Assembly (NCBI GenBank): GCA_031549495.1
Contig: JAVBPS010000019.1
Location: 1 to 64,000, forward strand
DNA length: 64,000 nt
Direction of reading: 5' to 3'
Source of the DNA: JAVBOW01 sp031549495
Lineage (GTDB): Bacteria; Bacteroidota; Bacteroidia; Bacteroidales; Rikenellaceae
Part shown: positions 42,495 to 49,906 of the stretch, in pieces
Layout of the letters: each line of letters begins with the position of its first letter
How positions within the stretch are numbered: the stretch's first letter is position 1
Program-made: the position numbers and the translations under genes
Notes under the pieces: generated by a model
Seen by the model: the letters and a program-made list of their open reading frames with translations, nothing else
Databases searched by the model: none
Told to the model about the DNA's origin: nothing

Positions 42495-43115
42495 ATAAGG
42501 CGTTTGTGCGGTAGCCTGTCCTATGAAAAGCGGAAAAGTGTATTTTTTTCGAATGCATTTTTCGAGGCAAAATGGGGTGCTAGGTAATATCCGGCCAAAT
42601 ACATCCATAATATTCTGTATTTAATCATATTATGCGGTCAACATTTTTTCACTTTGCCGTACCAAAGTGGAGCAAAACGCAAAAAATGGGGGTCTTGCAT
42701 AAATGACCTCGTTTTCATGTAAGGGATAGCCCGATAACTTTACCGGATCACTTGGGTGAGAACGCCTCGTTCATCACAAAAGCCCCCCCCCTTAAATGGA
42801 CTGCGTATTCTGTATGGCTGCGGGTGGTTGCCGTAGGTAAGATCGGCGTCCAGAAATCTGGATGTTTTTCCTCTCATTAAAGAAAATAAGATTTTACGTA
42901 TCTTTACGCCACACCAATACCGAAAAATTAAAGAACAGAGACCAATTCATTTACATATCCTATAAAAGCATTAGCTTTTATTCTTGTTGCTAAAATCGCC
43001 AAAATTTTATGGTTCAAGAGTAAGTTAATGCCTACGAGTGCGTGGGCATTTCTCATTTGAACCAGGGTGTTTGGCGATACCTAGCAACGAATGTTGAATT
43101 TGCCCACGCCTTTTT
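42495..43115. other. 621-base non-coding region with a large folded element
   Basis: No gene is seen. A run of nine C lies near 42785. A weak -7-like box TATCTTTA is at 42899-42906 and the nested inverted repeats listed separately lie at 42962-43088, ending 27 bases before the next gene. Confidence 0.6.
42962..43088 (+). ncRNA. Large nested palindrome, candidate structured RNA or DNA site
   Basis: Nested inverted repeats are visible: GTTGCTA 42986-42992 with TAGCAAC 43082-43088; CGCCAAA 42997-43003 with TTTGGCG 43070-43076; GGTTCAA 43011-43017 with TTGAACC 43057-43063; AATGCC 43027-43032 with GGCATT 43045-43050. A separate small hairpin, AAAAGC/GCTTTT, is at 42964-42979. The whole folds as one interrupted stem of over 100 bases with a small stem beside it, an architecture like a retron msr-msd or another small defence RNA. 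It could instead be a recombination site or a leader controlling the PD-(D/E)XK gene. The strand is a guess. Confidence 0.5.
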
Positions 43116-43922
43116 ATGTCAGACATCCAAACACTCATTTCAAAATTACGCACCCTCTATTTATCAATAGAGAGACCCCCACAGCCCGTCCATAACCGGA
43201 ACGAACTTTCCATGTTCATCGCAAAATTAAAGCCCTGTTACGAGCGGACTACACAGGAAGCATACAATAAACACATAGTTCCGTTACTTGGCAGCAACCA
43301 CAAAAAACTTTTTACGCCTTCCGTGTTGGAAATTCTAAAAAAGGCCACTAGGGAAACATATCATTCTCTGTTTTTATCATATATCTGGGACTGTGGTCGC
43401 GAAGGAGGTAAAGATGCGTTCTGTGATTTTCTGGAGTGCACCCCAAAAGTGAGTAATAGGCTCAAGGCATTGGTTCGACAAAGCAAATATCGAGTATACA
43501 CAGATAAACCCATCAAAAGCGGATATAAAGGTCGCAACAACAAGCGTCCCGACTTATGTTTTTCTGACAACAAAAGTTGGCTTATAATTATTGAGAACAA
43601 AGTTAAAGCGGATGTCACAAAGAAAGGTCGACAAGATTCTCAGATTACCCAGTACCGAAAATTGGCCGAAGAATGCTACCCTAATTATTTCAAATGTTAT
43701 ATATTATTGAGTGAAAAGGATAACAAAGAATACCTTAAATACGAACCTACATGGCATTACTGTGATTATCTAATGCTTCTTAAGTCACTACTTAAAGCCC
43801 ACACAAAAGATCGGGTTACCGAGGATTATATTTCGACTCTACTTGGTTTCTATAAAGATAAAAGGAAAATACAGAATGCCCCTATGTCCCTCTACAATAT
43901 CGAAAAATTAAAACTGAAATAA
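43116..43922 (+). CDS. PD-(D/E)XK nuclease-superfamily protein
   Basis: This 268-aa protein contains the core NNKRPDLCFSDNKSWLIIIENKVKADVTKKGRQDSQITQYRKLAEE. D146, E160 and K162 form the PD-(D/E)XK active site and QITQY the following helix, as in the PDDEXK_4 family. The N-terminal 120 residues are helical and unassigned. Such proteins are frequent in phage-defence loci. It lies 1 base from the next gene, so the two form an operon headed by the palindrome at 42962-43088. Confidence 0.8.
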   Translation: MSDIQTLISKLRTLYLSIERPPQPVHNRNELSMFIAKLKPCYERTTQEAYNKHIVPLLGSNHKKLFTPSVLEILKKATRETYHSLFLSYIWDCGREGGKDAFCDFLECTPKVSNRLKALVRQSKYRVYTDKPIKSGYKGRNNKRPDLCFSDNKSWLIIIENKVKADVTKKGRQDSQITQYRKLAEECYPNYFKCYILLSEKDNKEYLKYEPTWHYCDYLMLLKSLLKAHTKDRVTEDYISTLLGFYKDKRKIQNAPMSLYNIEKLKLK

Positions 43923-43923
43923 C

Positions 43924-44490
43924 ATGAATACTTTAAGTGACGTAACCAAACAGTGCGCCAGTGAGATGCCTATGTTGTTGGATTCTCTCCAATCTACTAT
44001 TAGAGAGATAGAGCAGGAGTTAATGCCTTACTTCAAGAAAATGAAACGGGCAATATCAGCCCACTCCGACAAAATTACACTGTCGGGGGAAGAAGGACTT
44101 TCAATAGAATTATTCTGTAACAATACGGGGGCGGATATTTTGAACACCTCTCCAGAACTCCATATCTGGCAAAGGTTGTGGTTTCATCAAAAGAGGAAGT
44201 CACAGAGAAGCAAATATATCTTTCAAAGCGGTTACGAGGCCGACAGTGATTTTAACTGTATCTATTTCGCTCTATTCGATGACGAAAGCGTTGTAACACT
44301 ATTCGATCAAGATTTCTACGAAGAAGTATGTAGTAACGTCAATAACAAATGGACGGTTTATTACCCCGATGATGAAACTATACAGTTTCACATAAACCCC
44401 ACCGACAACCTAACCCCGGAACTAATTGCAGAGTGTTTTGCCGATTTCATAAAATACGTCCTACATCCCCTAATCAGCAAATTGCAGTAA
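43924..44490 (+). CDS. Unknown protein paired with the PD-(D/E)XK gene
   Basis: I do not recognise this 188-aa protein. The first 50 residues are helical (MLLDSLQSTIREIEQELMPYFKKMKRAIS). The rest looks alpha/beta, with aromatic strands (ELHIWQRLWFHQKRKSQRSKYIFQSGYE, CIYFALFDDESVVTLFDQDFYEE). No membrane segment or catalytic motif is obvious. Immediate coupling to the nuclease-like gene suggests a partner or immunity/regulatory role. It is followed by 132 AT-rich bases with a weak -7-like TATCTTTA. Confidence 0.7.
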   Translation: MNTLSDVTKQCASEMPMLLDSLQSTIREIEQELMPYFKKMKRAISAHSDKITLSGEEGLSIELFCNNTGADILNTSPELHIWQRLWFHQKRKSQRSKYIFQSGYEADSDFNCIYFALFDDESVVTLFDQDFYEEVCSNVNNKWTVYYPDDETIQFHINPTDNLTPELIAECFADFIKYVLHPLISKLQ

Positions 44491-44622
44491 CCCGTATTTC
44501 CCAACGTTCTGTAATTACATTTATCAAACGTAAACTACTTTTCAAAAACCTAATGTTCTTGATGCCTATCATAAAGAATTATTTCTATATCTTTATGCTG
44601 TAAACCAGAATATATCAAAATT

Positions 44623-45444
44623 ATGACGGAGACGCAAGATGCTCGCGACTATGAAAAGCAATGGCCAGGGTTGCCAATAAAGTATCTTATTTTGTCGTGT
44701 GATGATTTTATTGTATTTATTGACCACGAGAATGACTTAGACTGGAAAAAGTCTGATGATTTTAGTGCTGTAAAATTATCGGATGAAGATACTGCATCCT
44801 ATAATAGAGTCATGAATGAAATTTCTTTCTCCGAAAACATACCATGCGACAATCTTGAAGAAAAATTAGTATTGAACTTCAAGCGGCAACTTGGGGAGGC
44901 ATTAGTTAGAAATTTTCAACATGATTTTATTAATGCCCAAAGAATGATCGATATTGCAGCACACTACATAACAGATAGAAATGCTGAAAAATCAAGATTT
45001 TTGTTGCTTGTTGCTTGTAGTACGGTTACCGGTATTGTTGTAGGTGCGGGTGTTATATTCTGGTTATGTCGTGCAAGTATGCAACAGATTTTCTCGGTTA
45101 CAGTATTCTATATTTTACTTGCAATAGCCGCTGGGGCTTTGGGCGCATTTTTGTCAGTTATACTGCGTATTGGCAAAGTTGAGTTAAATTGTCATGCAAG
45201 TAAGGCGTTACATAATATGGAGGGGGCAACAAAAATTTTTGCAGGAATGATATCTGCTTTTCTCGTGGCTCTATGTATTAAATGCGAAATAATACTACCT
45301 GTATTTAGCAATATCGAGGCCACACATTATGCAATGATTCTGGGCGGCCTTATTGGTGGGGCAGCTGAAAGATTGGCTCCCTCAATTATACAAACCCTTG
45401 GAAATAATAAAAATCATGAAGAGAAAGGTGCTGATAATAATTAA
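44623..45444 (+). CDS. Four-helix membrane protein, partner of the caspase-like protease
   Basis: This 273-aa protein has a soluble N-terminal half (1-125) followed by four predicted membrane helices (about 126-149, 156-181, 204-226, 234-250) and a short charged tail. No known domain was recognised. It overlaps the caspase-like gene by 29 bases. The pairing of a multi-helix membrane protein with a caspase-like protease suggests a protease-activated membrane effector, as in abortive-infection modules; this is inference from architecture only. Confidence 0.75.
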   Translation: MTETQDARDYEKQWPGLPIKYLILSCDDFIVFIDHENDLDWKKSDDFSAVKLSDEDTASYNRVMNEISFSENIPCDNLEEKLVLNFKRQLGEALVRNFQHDFINAQRMIDIAAHYITDRNAEKSRFLLLVACSTVTGIVVGAGVIFWLCRASMQQIFSVTVFYILLAIAAGALGAFLSVILRIGKVELNCHASKALHNMEGATKIFAGMISAFLVALCIKCEIILPVFSNIEATHYAMILGGLIGGAAERLAPSIIQTLGNNKNHEEKGADNN

Positions 45445-46192
45445 CCCCGGCGTTGTAGGAGATGAGCATTATTGTAAGGGGGTCTACGTAGACAGAGATA
45501 ACTACAAAGCCTATTTTATGTCTTCGATAGGAGGGTATTGGAATGAGTCGGAGATTATTATAAGAGAGAAGCCATCAAGGGGTACTGTCCTTTTGGATTT
45601 GGTTTCGATGTCTGACTGTGATTATTCCATTGTCATTTTTTGTGGACATGGTTATTACTCTGAACGAACTATGTCTAATATGTTAATACTTAATGATGAA
45701 AATCAGGTTTTAGACTCTGATAAAATCAAACAGGGCTGTACAAAGCGGTTAATAATATTAGATTGTTGTCGGGATATATTGCCAGAATACGCTATTGAAA
45801 GCGAAGAGTTACGGAAGGCAATACGGTTATTTGACTCTGTATCCGGAAAACGATTGCGACCAGAGCGTTGTAAACGTATCTATAACGAATGGATTCACAA
45901 TAACTGTCCGAATCAAATAATTGTCGGGTTGGGCTGTGCTATAGACGAGAGTTGTGGTGATTCCTCTCGCGGAGGTTACTACTCACTCTCTTTATTGAAG
46001 GCTGCCCGCCAGATTGGAGATGATATGTTTGAGAACGCAGATTTGATGGGAGGTGGTTATGAAGTGTCAAGCTTTGTGAGATGCCATAATGGTTCCAAAG
46101 AACTTGTTGCAAAAATAAGTGGAAATAAGCAAAATCCAGACATAGAGAAACCAAGAAGCGGAAATTATCTTCCATTCGTTGTTGTCGCTTAA
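45416..46192 (+). CDS. Caspase-like (peptidase C14 superfamily) protein
   Basis: This 258-aa protein begins RKVLIIINPGVVGDEHYCKGVYVDRDNYKAYF, the p20 opening. The dyad histidine is H78 in SIVIFCGHGYYSE and the dyad cysteine C118 in RLIILDCCRDIL (usual form D-x-C after a hydrophobic strand). LIVGLGCAIDESCGDSSRGGYYSLSLLKAARQ is the typical substrate-pocket and following helix. I chose ATG 45416; the frame is open upstream only within the previous gene. It ends 17 bases from the stop of the convergent RT gene. Confidence 0.85.
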   Translation: MKRKVLIIINPGVVGDEHYCKGVYVDRDNYKAYFMSSIGGYWNESEIIIREKPSRGTVLLDLVSMSDCDYSIVIFCGHGYYSERTMSNMLILNDENQVLDSDKIKQGCTKRLIILDCCRDILPEYAIESEELRKAIRLFDSVSGKRLRPERCKRIYNEWIHNNCPNQIIVGLGCAIDESCGDSSRGGYYSLSLLKAARQIGDDMFENADLMGGGYEVSSFVRCHNGSKELVAKISGNKQNPDIEKPRSGNYLPFVVVA

Positions 46193-46209
46193 AGGCATAA
46201 TGAATTGAT

Positions 46210-47064
46210 TCATTCTGCTGTTTTAGTTTTAGGGCTTTCTTTTTGAATACGTTTTTTATACCCCTTAATCCCCTGTACCTGTGCAAGGGATTTTCCTTCG
46301 AGAGCATTAAGTTTTTCCCTAAACCCGTCCGGTACTGTTAAATAGTTGTTCTTGCATTTTACGCCTGTGATTTCCACGGCAGAAGATTTATAGGTTGTCT
46401 TACCGTGGCTTATGCGGAACCCGTTACTTTTAATGATTGATAGAATATCGTTAGTCTTCTCCTTGAAGTCGGTCGGGGATGATATCGCAACATCATCAAC
46501 GAACGTCGTAAAGGTCAGCCCGTTTTCTTTGCAAAACTCAAGGATCTCATTTCCGGCCTTTTCAAAAACTAAGTTAGCAAGCAGGGAAGAAGTGGAAGCC
46601 CCCTGGGGAAGGTGGCCATTGTAGGTTGTTAATTTGGTTATCGTGGATGCAATGTTCATCGACAAACCTTTGGACACCAACATTGAGCAAACCATTTTAC
46701 AGCTCACGAAGGGAAAGAAATCTTGCAGATCGGTTTGGAAAACGAACTTTTTTCCTTTGTGTTTTGCCGCATTTAAGACATTATCCCGCTTTCTTACACC
46801 TCCATATGCATATGGTGGCATACTTAAGTTGCGGGTAAGATACAGTTTAAGTCTTTCTTGGATTTCTTTTAGCGGGCCAGTAGACGGGTTTATAATTCTG
46901 TCCCTATAACTGCCGTCTTTATTACGCTTACGCTCACCTGTTTTGGTCAGTTTATCAAAGCGTCTTTCGTAATAATATGAATTTATATTGTCGAGGATAC
47001 GCTGTAACTCCGCTTCATCCACCTTTAAGACATACTTACATAGATGGGCAGTAGTTTTAACCAT
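46210..47064 (-). CDS. Retron-type reverse transcriptase
   Basis: This 284-aa RT has a fingers block YRDRIINPSTGPLKEIQERL (about 53-72). The retron-specific motif NAAKH (98-102, the NAxxH box of region X) comes just before motif A TDLQDFFPFV (catalytic D112). LPQGASTSSLLANL follows (152-165), then the active site FVDD (188-191, a variant of YADD), and ITG (232-234, the VTG-type box of region Y). The motif LPQGAxTS rather than the xGxxxSQ of diversity-generating RTs argues for a retron. Length is normal for retron RTs. Its start overlaps the XRE gene by 8 bases. Confidence 0.92.
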   Translation of the reverse strand: MVKTTAHLCKYVLKVDEAELQRILDNINSYYYERRFDKLTKTGERKRNKDGSYRDRIINPSTGPLKEIQERLKLYLTRNLSMPPYAYGGVRKRDNVLNAAKHKGKKFVFQTDLQDFFPFVSCKMVCSMLVSKGLSMNIASTITKLTTYNGHLPQGASTSSLLANLVFEKAGNEILEFCKENGLTFTTFVDDVAISSPTDFKEKTNDILSIIKSNGFRISHGKTTYKSSAVEITGVKCKNNYLTVPDGFREKLNALEGKSLAQVQGIKGYKKRIQKESPKTKTAE

Positions 47065-47350
47065 TGATGAGCAGGGCTAAAATCGAAGGATCAATGGAAG
47101 ATTTAATATCTTCCATGTATTTACTTTTTTCCTCTGGGATATCCTCTTTTTCTATAGACATAAGGAGAATGAGAGGTACGGGCATATCAAGATGGGTGGC
47201 TATTTTCTTTAACAGCGTGAAGCCCGGGTCTTTTTTATTGTGCTCGATTAATGATAAGTAAGAGGGTGTAATATCACAAAGAGTAGCCAGTTTTGTCTGG
47301 CTGATTTTCCTTCTTTGTCGCGTCTCTTTTATTGTTGAGCCTAATTTCAT
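47057..47350 (-). CDS. XRE-family helix-turn-helix protein of the retron operon
   Basis: This 97-aa protein has an N-terminal Cro/CI-type HTH (IKETRQRRKISQTKLATLCDITPSYLSLIEHNKKDPGFTLLKKIATHLDMPV, about 6-60) and a short helical tail (EDIPEEKSKYMEDIKSSIDPSILALLING). I start it at MKLGST (47350); the frame is open further upstream only over the 75-aa gene. It is translationally coupled to the RT (8-base overlap). It may repress the operon, or act as the retron accessory protein, since retron families with HTH partners are known. Confidence 0.9.
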   Translation of the reverse strand: MKLGSTIKETRQRRKISQTKLATLCDITPSYLSLIEHNKKDPGFTLLKKIATHLDMPVPLILLMSIEKEDIPEEKSKYMEDIKSSIDPSILALLING

Positions 47351-47373
47351 ACTTTCATAAAAAGGGGGCGTGA

Positions 47374-47601
47374 CTAAAACAAATCTTTTACTTTGGCTCC
47401 GAACTCTAAAAATGCAAGCAACCACTTTGCTACATTTTCCAAGCGGACTTGGATATCCGAAAAATCCTTCGGGGAAATTTTTAATTCGGCTAAACAATTT
47501 TGTAAAAGAACTTTGTCCTCATCAGTGAGTGAACAACGGCCCTCTGAAAGGATGGCCTCGATACATTGTATCAAGCCATCTAACGTTTTTTGTTTTTTCA
47601 T
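47374..47601 (-). CDS. Small helical protein heading the retron operon (75 aa)
   Basis: The product is KKQKTLDGLIQCIEAILSEGRC...KVLLQNCLAELKISPKDFSDIQVRLENVAKWLLAFLEFGAKVKDLF, mostly helical and unassigned. It lies 23 bases upstream of the XRE gene, in the same direction, and 100 bases downstream of the candidate msr-msd RNA. Its leader folds strongly (TTAAGTCG 47612-47619 with CGACTTAA 47654-47661, enclosing GGGT/ACCC), so it may be regulated or the structure may end the ncRNA. It could be a small effector or antitoxin-like partner. Confidence 0.65.
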   Translation of the reverse strand: MKKQKTLDGLIQCIEAILSEGRCSLTDEDKVLLQNCLAELKISPKDFSDIQVRLENVAKWLLAFLEFGAKVKDLF

Positions 47602-47701
47602 ACTAAAATAATTAAGTCGGGTAACATCACCCTGCCGTATTTAGTAATGTGCGCGACTTAACTCATAAACGTTGTCCTCGTGTTCACCCCCTATTTATAC
47701 T

Positions 47702-47978
47702 GCCTTTGAATTTTTAATTTTTCATCCGTTTTTCGGCGATAGCGAAAAACGGTTGAAAATTTAATAATTCGCTACCTATTAGATTTATCTACCCTGCATT
47801 AAGATGACTAATAAACAGGAACTATATTGATAGTCTAACACGTATTGAAAATTAATCTTCTTTTCTCTTTAACCAGCGTTACGCTTGCTAAAACAAAGAC
47901 CCTTACGGGTTGTGAGCATCGCTCACTTCAAGAACTGAGCTTAATCGTGCCTAAACAAAAAACCTTTCAAAGAACTAC
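47702..47978 (-). ncRNA. Candidate retron non-coding RNA (msr-msd)
   Basis: This is the only long gene-free stretch upstream of the retron operon. On the minus strand a -7 box TATTTTTG (47990-47983) puts a transcript start near 47978. CTTTGAA (47972-47966) can then pair with TTCAAAG (47710-47704), as a1/a2 ends do. Between them are three small hairpins (around 47911-47926 GTGAGC/GCTCAC, 47899-47909 ACCC/GGGT, 47875-47885 AGCG/CGCT) and a long hairpin 47708-47770 whose apical stem is 10 perfect bp (CCGTTTTTCG at 47726-47735 with 47743-47752). The order a1, small stems, long stem, a2 is that of retron RNAs. The branching G is not assigned. Confidence 0.5.
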
Positions 47979-47982
47979 GCAG

Positions 47983-48014
47983 CAAAAATAAATTACTTTA
48001 ACTATATTTCCAAG
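47983..48014 (-). promoter_or_regulatory. Putative promoter of the retron RNA
   Basis: The minus strand has TATTTTTG (47990-47983) with CTTG (48014-48011) 20 bases upstream, close to the Bacteroidetes TTTG-N19-TAnnTTTG pattern. It precedes the candidate a1 sequence by about ten bases. Confidence 0.5.
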
Positions 48015-48074
48015 TTTTTAAAGGAAATTTCTGCAATAAAAAATTCGCTCAAAGACTAATACAATAAAAACCAG

Positions 48075-48587
48075 CTAATTAAACTTAATAAATTGTATTC
48101 CAGTATTGGCGTTGTTACATAAATCTTGAGATTGTAAAAAACACATTTCCCACGCTGTTGCCTCTACAAAATCTACTTGTTTGCGGTAACCACAAATTAA
48201 CTCTGCCCCTGTGATGGTCAAAAACTGGTCGATATTTACCCGTTTCGTGCGTAAAGTGCTACATGACCCAAAGTAAGCTATTCTCTCCGTTAAATGCCCC
48301 TCTAACACCCCGGCAATTTCGGCCAACGTTACAAAGTCATTGCCTATGCAAATACCGTTTGGACGGCCGTGAAAGGCTATATATAGGATTGAGTAGTTTT
48401 TGTATCGACTGAACGTGTACCGGCGCAGGGCCTCAAAAAACTCCTCGCGGGTATCACATTTCCAGTAAATGTATTTGATACCGCAGGTGTGGTAGAGAAT
48501 TTCCAAAATAGGCCGGACGCTCTGTTTACTGCGGCGGTTTGTTGTCCAGTTGCCCTCGATGCAGTAGATGTGCCGTTGCCGTTTCAA
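48075..48587 (-). CDS. Small caspase/CHAT-like protein
   Basis: This 170-aa protein has the minimal caspase-fold pattern. One strand ends in the dyad histidine (SILYIAFHGRPNGI, H73) and the next in the dyad cysteine (ERIAYFGSCSTLRT, C109); LTITGAELICGYRKQVDFVEATAWEMCFLQ follows. Such DUF6642-like proteins occur in Bacteroidetes mobile elements; activity is untested to my knowledge. Its start overlaps the integrase stop by 4 bases (ATGA), an unusual coupling. The candidate retron RNA starts about 95 bases beyond its stop. Confidence 0.72.
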   Translation of the reverse strand: MKRQRHIYCIEGNWTTNRRSKQSVRPILEILYHTCGIKYIYWKCDTREEFFEALRRYTFSRYKNYSILYIAFHGRPNGICIGNDFVTLAEIAGVLEGHLTERIAYFGSCSTLRTKRVNIDQFLTITGAELICGYRKQVDFVEATAWEMCFLQSQDLCNNANTGIQFIKFN

Positions 48588-49498
48588 ATCGTTATATCGT
48601 TAAAGACATCGTAATACCGGGGCAAATCCTGCTCCCGAATAACCTCGTCGTTGTAGACCTCCAACATCTGTATCGACCTGTGGCGACTGTATTTTGATAC
48701 CATGAGCAATTCACCCTTGTAGGACTTAATCAGTTTCGTGACAAAGAAATGACGGAATCCGTGGGTGGTTCCGTCGATCTGCAAATGCCCGAAAACTTGT
48801 TTGATGATCTCCCGTATGGATTTCGTGGTCAACCGGGAGCCGTTGGAGTAGTTGCTCCCGCTTCGGAATAATGCTCCTTCCCGGAAACGGTAACAACGTA
48901 AATACTCGCCCAAAACTATGACCGTTGAGGGATGCAAGTGAACAGGCTCCTTATCATCCCGCCCTTTGCCGTGAATGTGGGCTATCTTGTTCTTAAGGTC
49001 AACGTCCCCGACATCCAACCGGGCGACCTCGATCTGCCGGAGGCCTTGAAACAAAAAGAGGGCGATTATCGCCCTCAATCTGATGTTCTGCTGTATCGGT
49101 GGTAATCCCGAGCAGTATTCCTGTAACCGTCCTATATCCGCATCTGTAAGCCCGTTTCGTTTGTGCATCCTGCCCTGGGAAAATCCCCGGATGTTGTCTG
49201 TGATCTTAACCGGTATAAGTTGGAGCCTGTAAAGTCCGTCCAAAAACAGTTTTGCTGAAATCAGGTACTTGTTTTTGGTTGACGTGCTGAATGTATCAAT
49301 TCCGGCCAAATACTGTTTATAACTCAAAAATGTGCCGTGATTGATGCCGTGCACCTCTGCAAACGTGATAAAGTGCCTAATCCGTACCGAATATTCCTTT
49401 CGTGTGCCCTCTGACACATCCAGTGCGTCAAACACCTCTTTAGTAAGTAGTTTCAACCTGTCCGGCGGCACTACAACCGCCTCAATACCTGTTTTCAT
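48584..49498 (-). CDS. XerC/D-like tyrosine recombinase at the right end of the island
   Basis: This 304-aa recombinase has a SAM-like N-terminal domain (EGTRKEYSVRIRHFITFAEVHGINHGTFLSYKQYLAG) and a catalytic domain with Arg in FQGLRQIEVARL, HxxR in THGFRHFF, SRHRS in the His/Trp position and Tyr in MLEVYND. It is shorter than the left-end integrase and lacks the arm domain. It is directed inward from the tRNA end and coupled to the small caspase-like gene. Two different recombinases at opposite ends suggest either a composite element or one with a dedicated second function. Confidence 0.92.
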   Translation of the reverse strand: MKTGIEAVVVPPDRLKLLTKEVFDALDVSEGTRKEYSVRIRHFITFAEVHGINHGTFLSYKQYLAGIDTFSTSTKNKYLISAKLFLDGLYRLQLIPVKITDNIRGFSQGRMHKRNGLTDADIGRLQEYCSGLPPIQQNIRLRAIIALFLFQGLRQIEVARLDVGDVDLKNKIAHIHGKGRDDKEPVHLHPSTVIVLGEYLRCYRFREGALFRSGSNYSNGSRLTTKSIREIIKQVFGHLQIDGTTHGFRHFFVTKLIKSYKGELLMVSKYSRHRSIQMLEVYNDEVIREQDLPRYYDVFNDITI

Positions 49499-49600
49499 GC
49501 CTGTATTATTCTGTAATTATGCCTAAAGTTACAAAATATATTTTACATTTGCAATTATAACAGATTGAAATACAGACAAATACACATGCAATCCATAATT

Positions 49601-49621
49601 GTTTTACCTATGTGTTACCGG
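49601..49621. repeat. 21-bp direct repeat inside the right island end
   Basis: This is identical to 40167-40187 and in the same orientation, 53 bases inside the right attachment repeat. Confidence 0.85.
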
Positions 49622-49631
49622 AACAAAAGAA

Positions 49632-49664
49632 AAAGTGCAGTAACTTATTCAGTTTCTGCACTTT
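49632..49664 (-). terminator. Island-borne replacement terminator for tRNA-Phe
   Basis: AAAGTGCAG (49632-49640) pairs with CTGCACTTT (49656-49664). On the minus strand, the transcript direction of the tRNA, it is followed by a T-rich tract. The island therefore supplies a hairpin immediately beyond the tRNA in place of the displaced one at 39887-39921. Confidence 0.65.
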
Positions 49665-49679
49665 GTGTGAATTTTCCAG

Positions 49680-49752
<73 letters not shown>

Positions 49753-49798
49753 ATCTTTTTACTCACTCCGGAAGTGGGTTTAACGTCCGAAGCGGGTG

Positions 49799-49829
49799 CA
49801 AAGATAGGGATAAAAATCTATTTAACAAA
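49799..49829 (-). promoter_or_regulatory. Promoter of tRNA-Phe
   Basis: On the minus strand TTTG (49829-49826), a 19-base spacer and TATCTTTG (49806-49799) form an exact Bacteroidetes -33/-7 promoter. It is the best promoter match I saw in the window. Confidence 0.85.
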
Positions 49830-49865
49830 TATAGAAAGCAAATTTTTTCTTCCATGTAAATGTCG

Positions 49866-49873
49866 TAACTTTG
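49866..49873 (+). promoter_or_regulatory. Putative -7 promoter box of nadE
   Basis: TAACTTTG matches TAnnTTTG, 34 bases upstream of the nadE start, and is divergent from the tRNA promoter. Confidence 0.6.
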
Positions 49874-49906
49874 CGGACGAATAAGCGTTCCTTAACTCCC
49901 TCGGAT

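Noticed and set aside
42780..42800. Run of nine C as a phase-variation tract
   Set aside because: It lies in non-coding sequence far from any start codon or recognised promoter box, so no switching role can be supported.
46210..47064. RT as part of a diversity-generating retroelement acting on the SUMF1/lectin genes
   Set aside because: Motif 4 is LPQGASTSS rather than the xGxxxSQ form of DGR RTs, the retron boxes NAAKH and ITG are present, the RT lies in a separate island, and no template repeat was found.
40216..49498. A prophage or conjugative element
   Set aside because: No capsid, tail, terminase, relaxase or type IV secretion genes are present, only recombinases and defence-like cargo.
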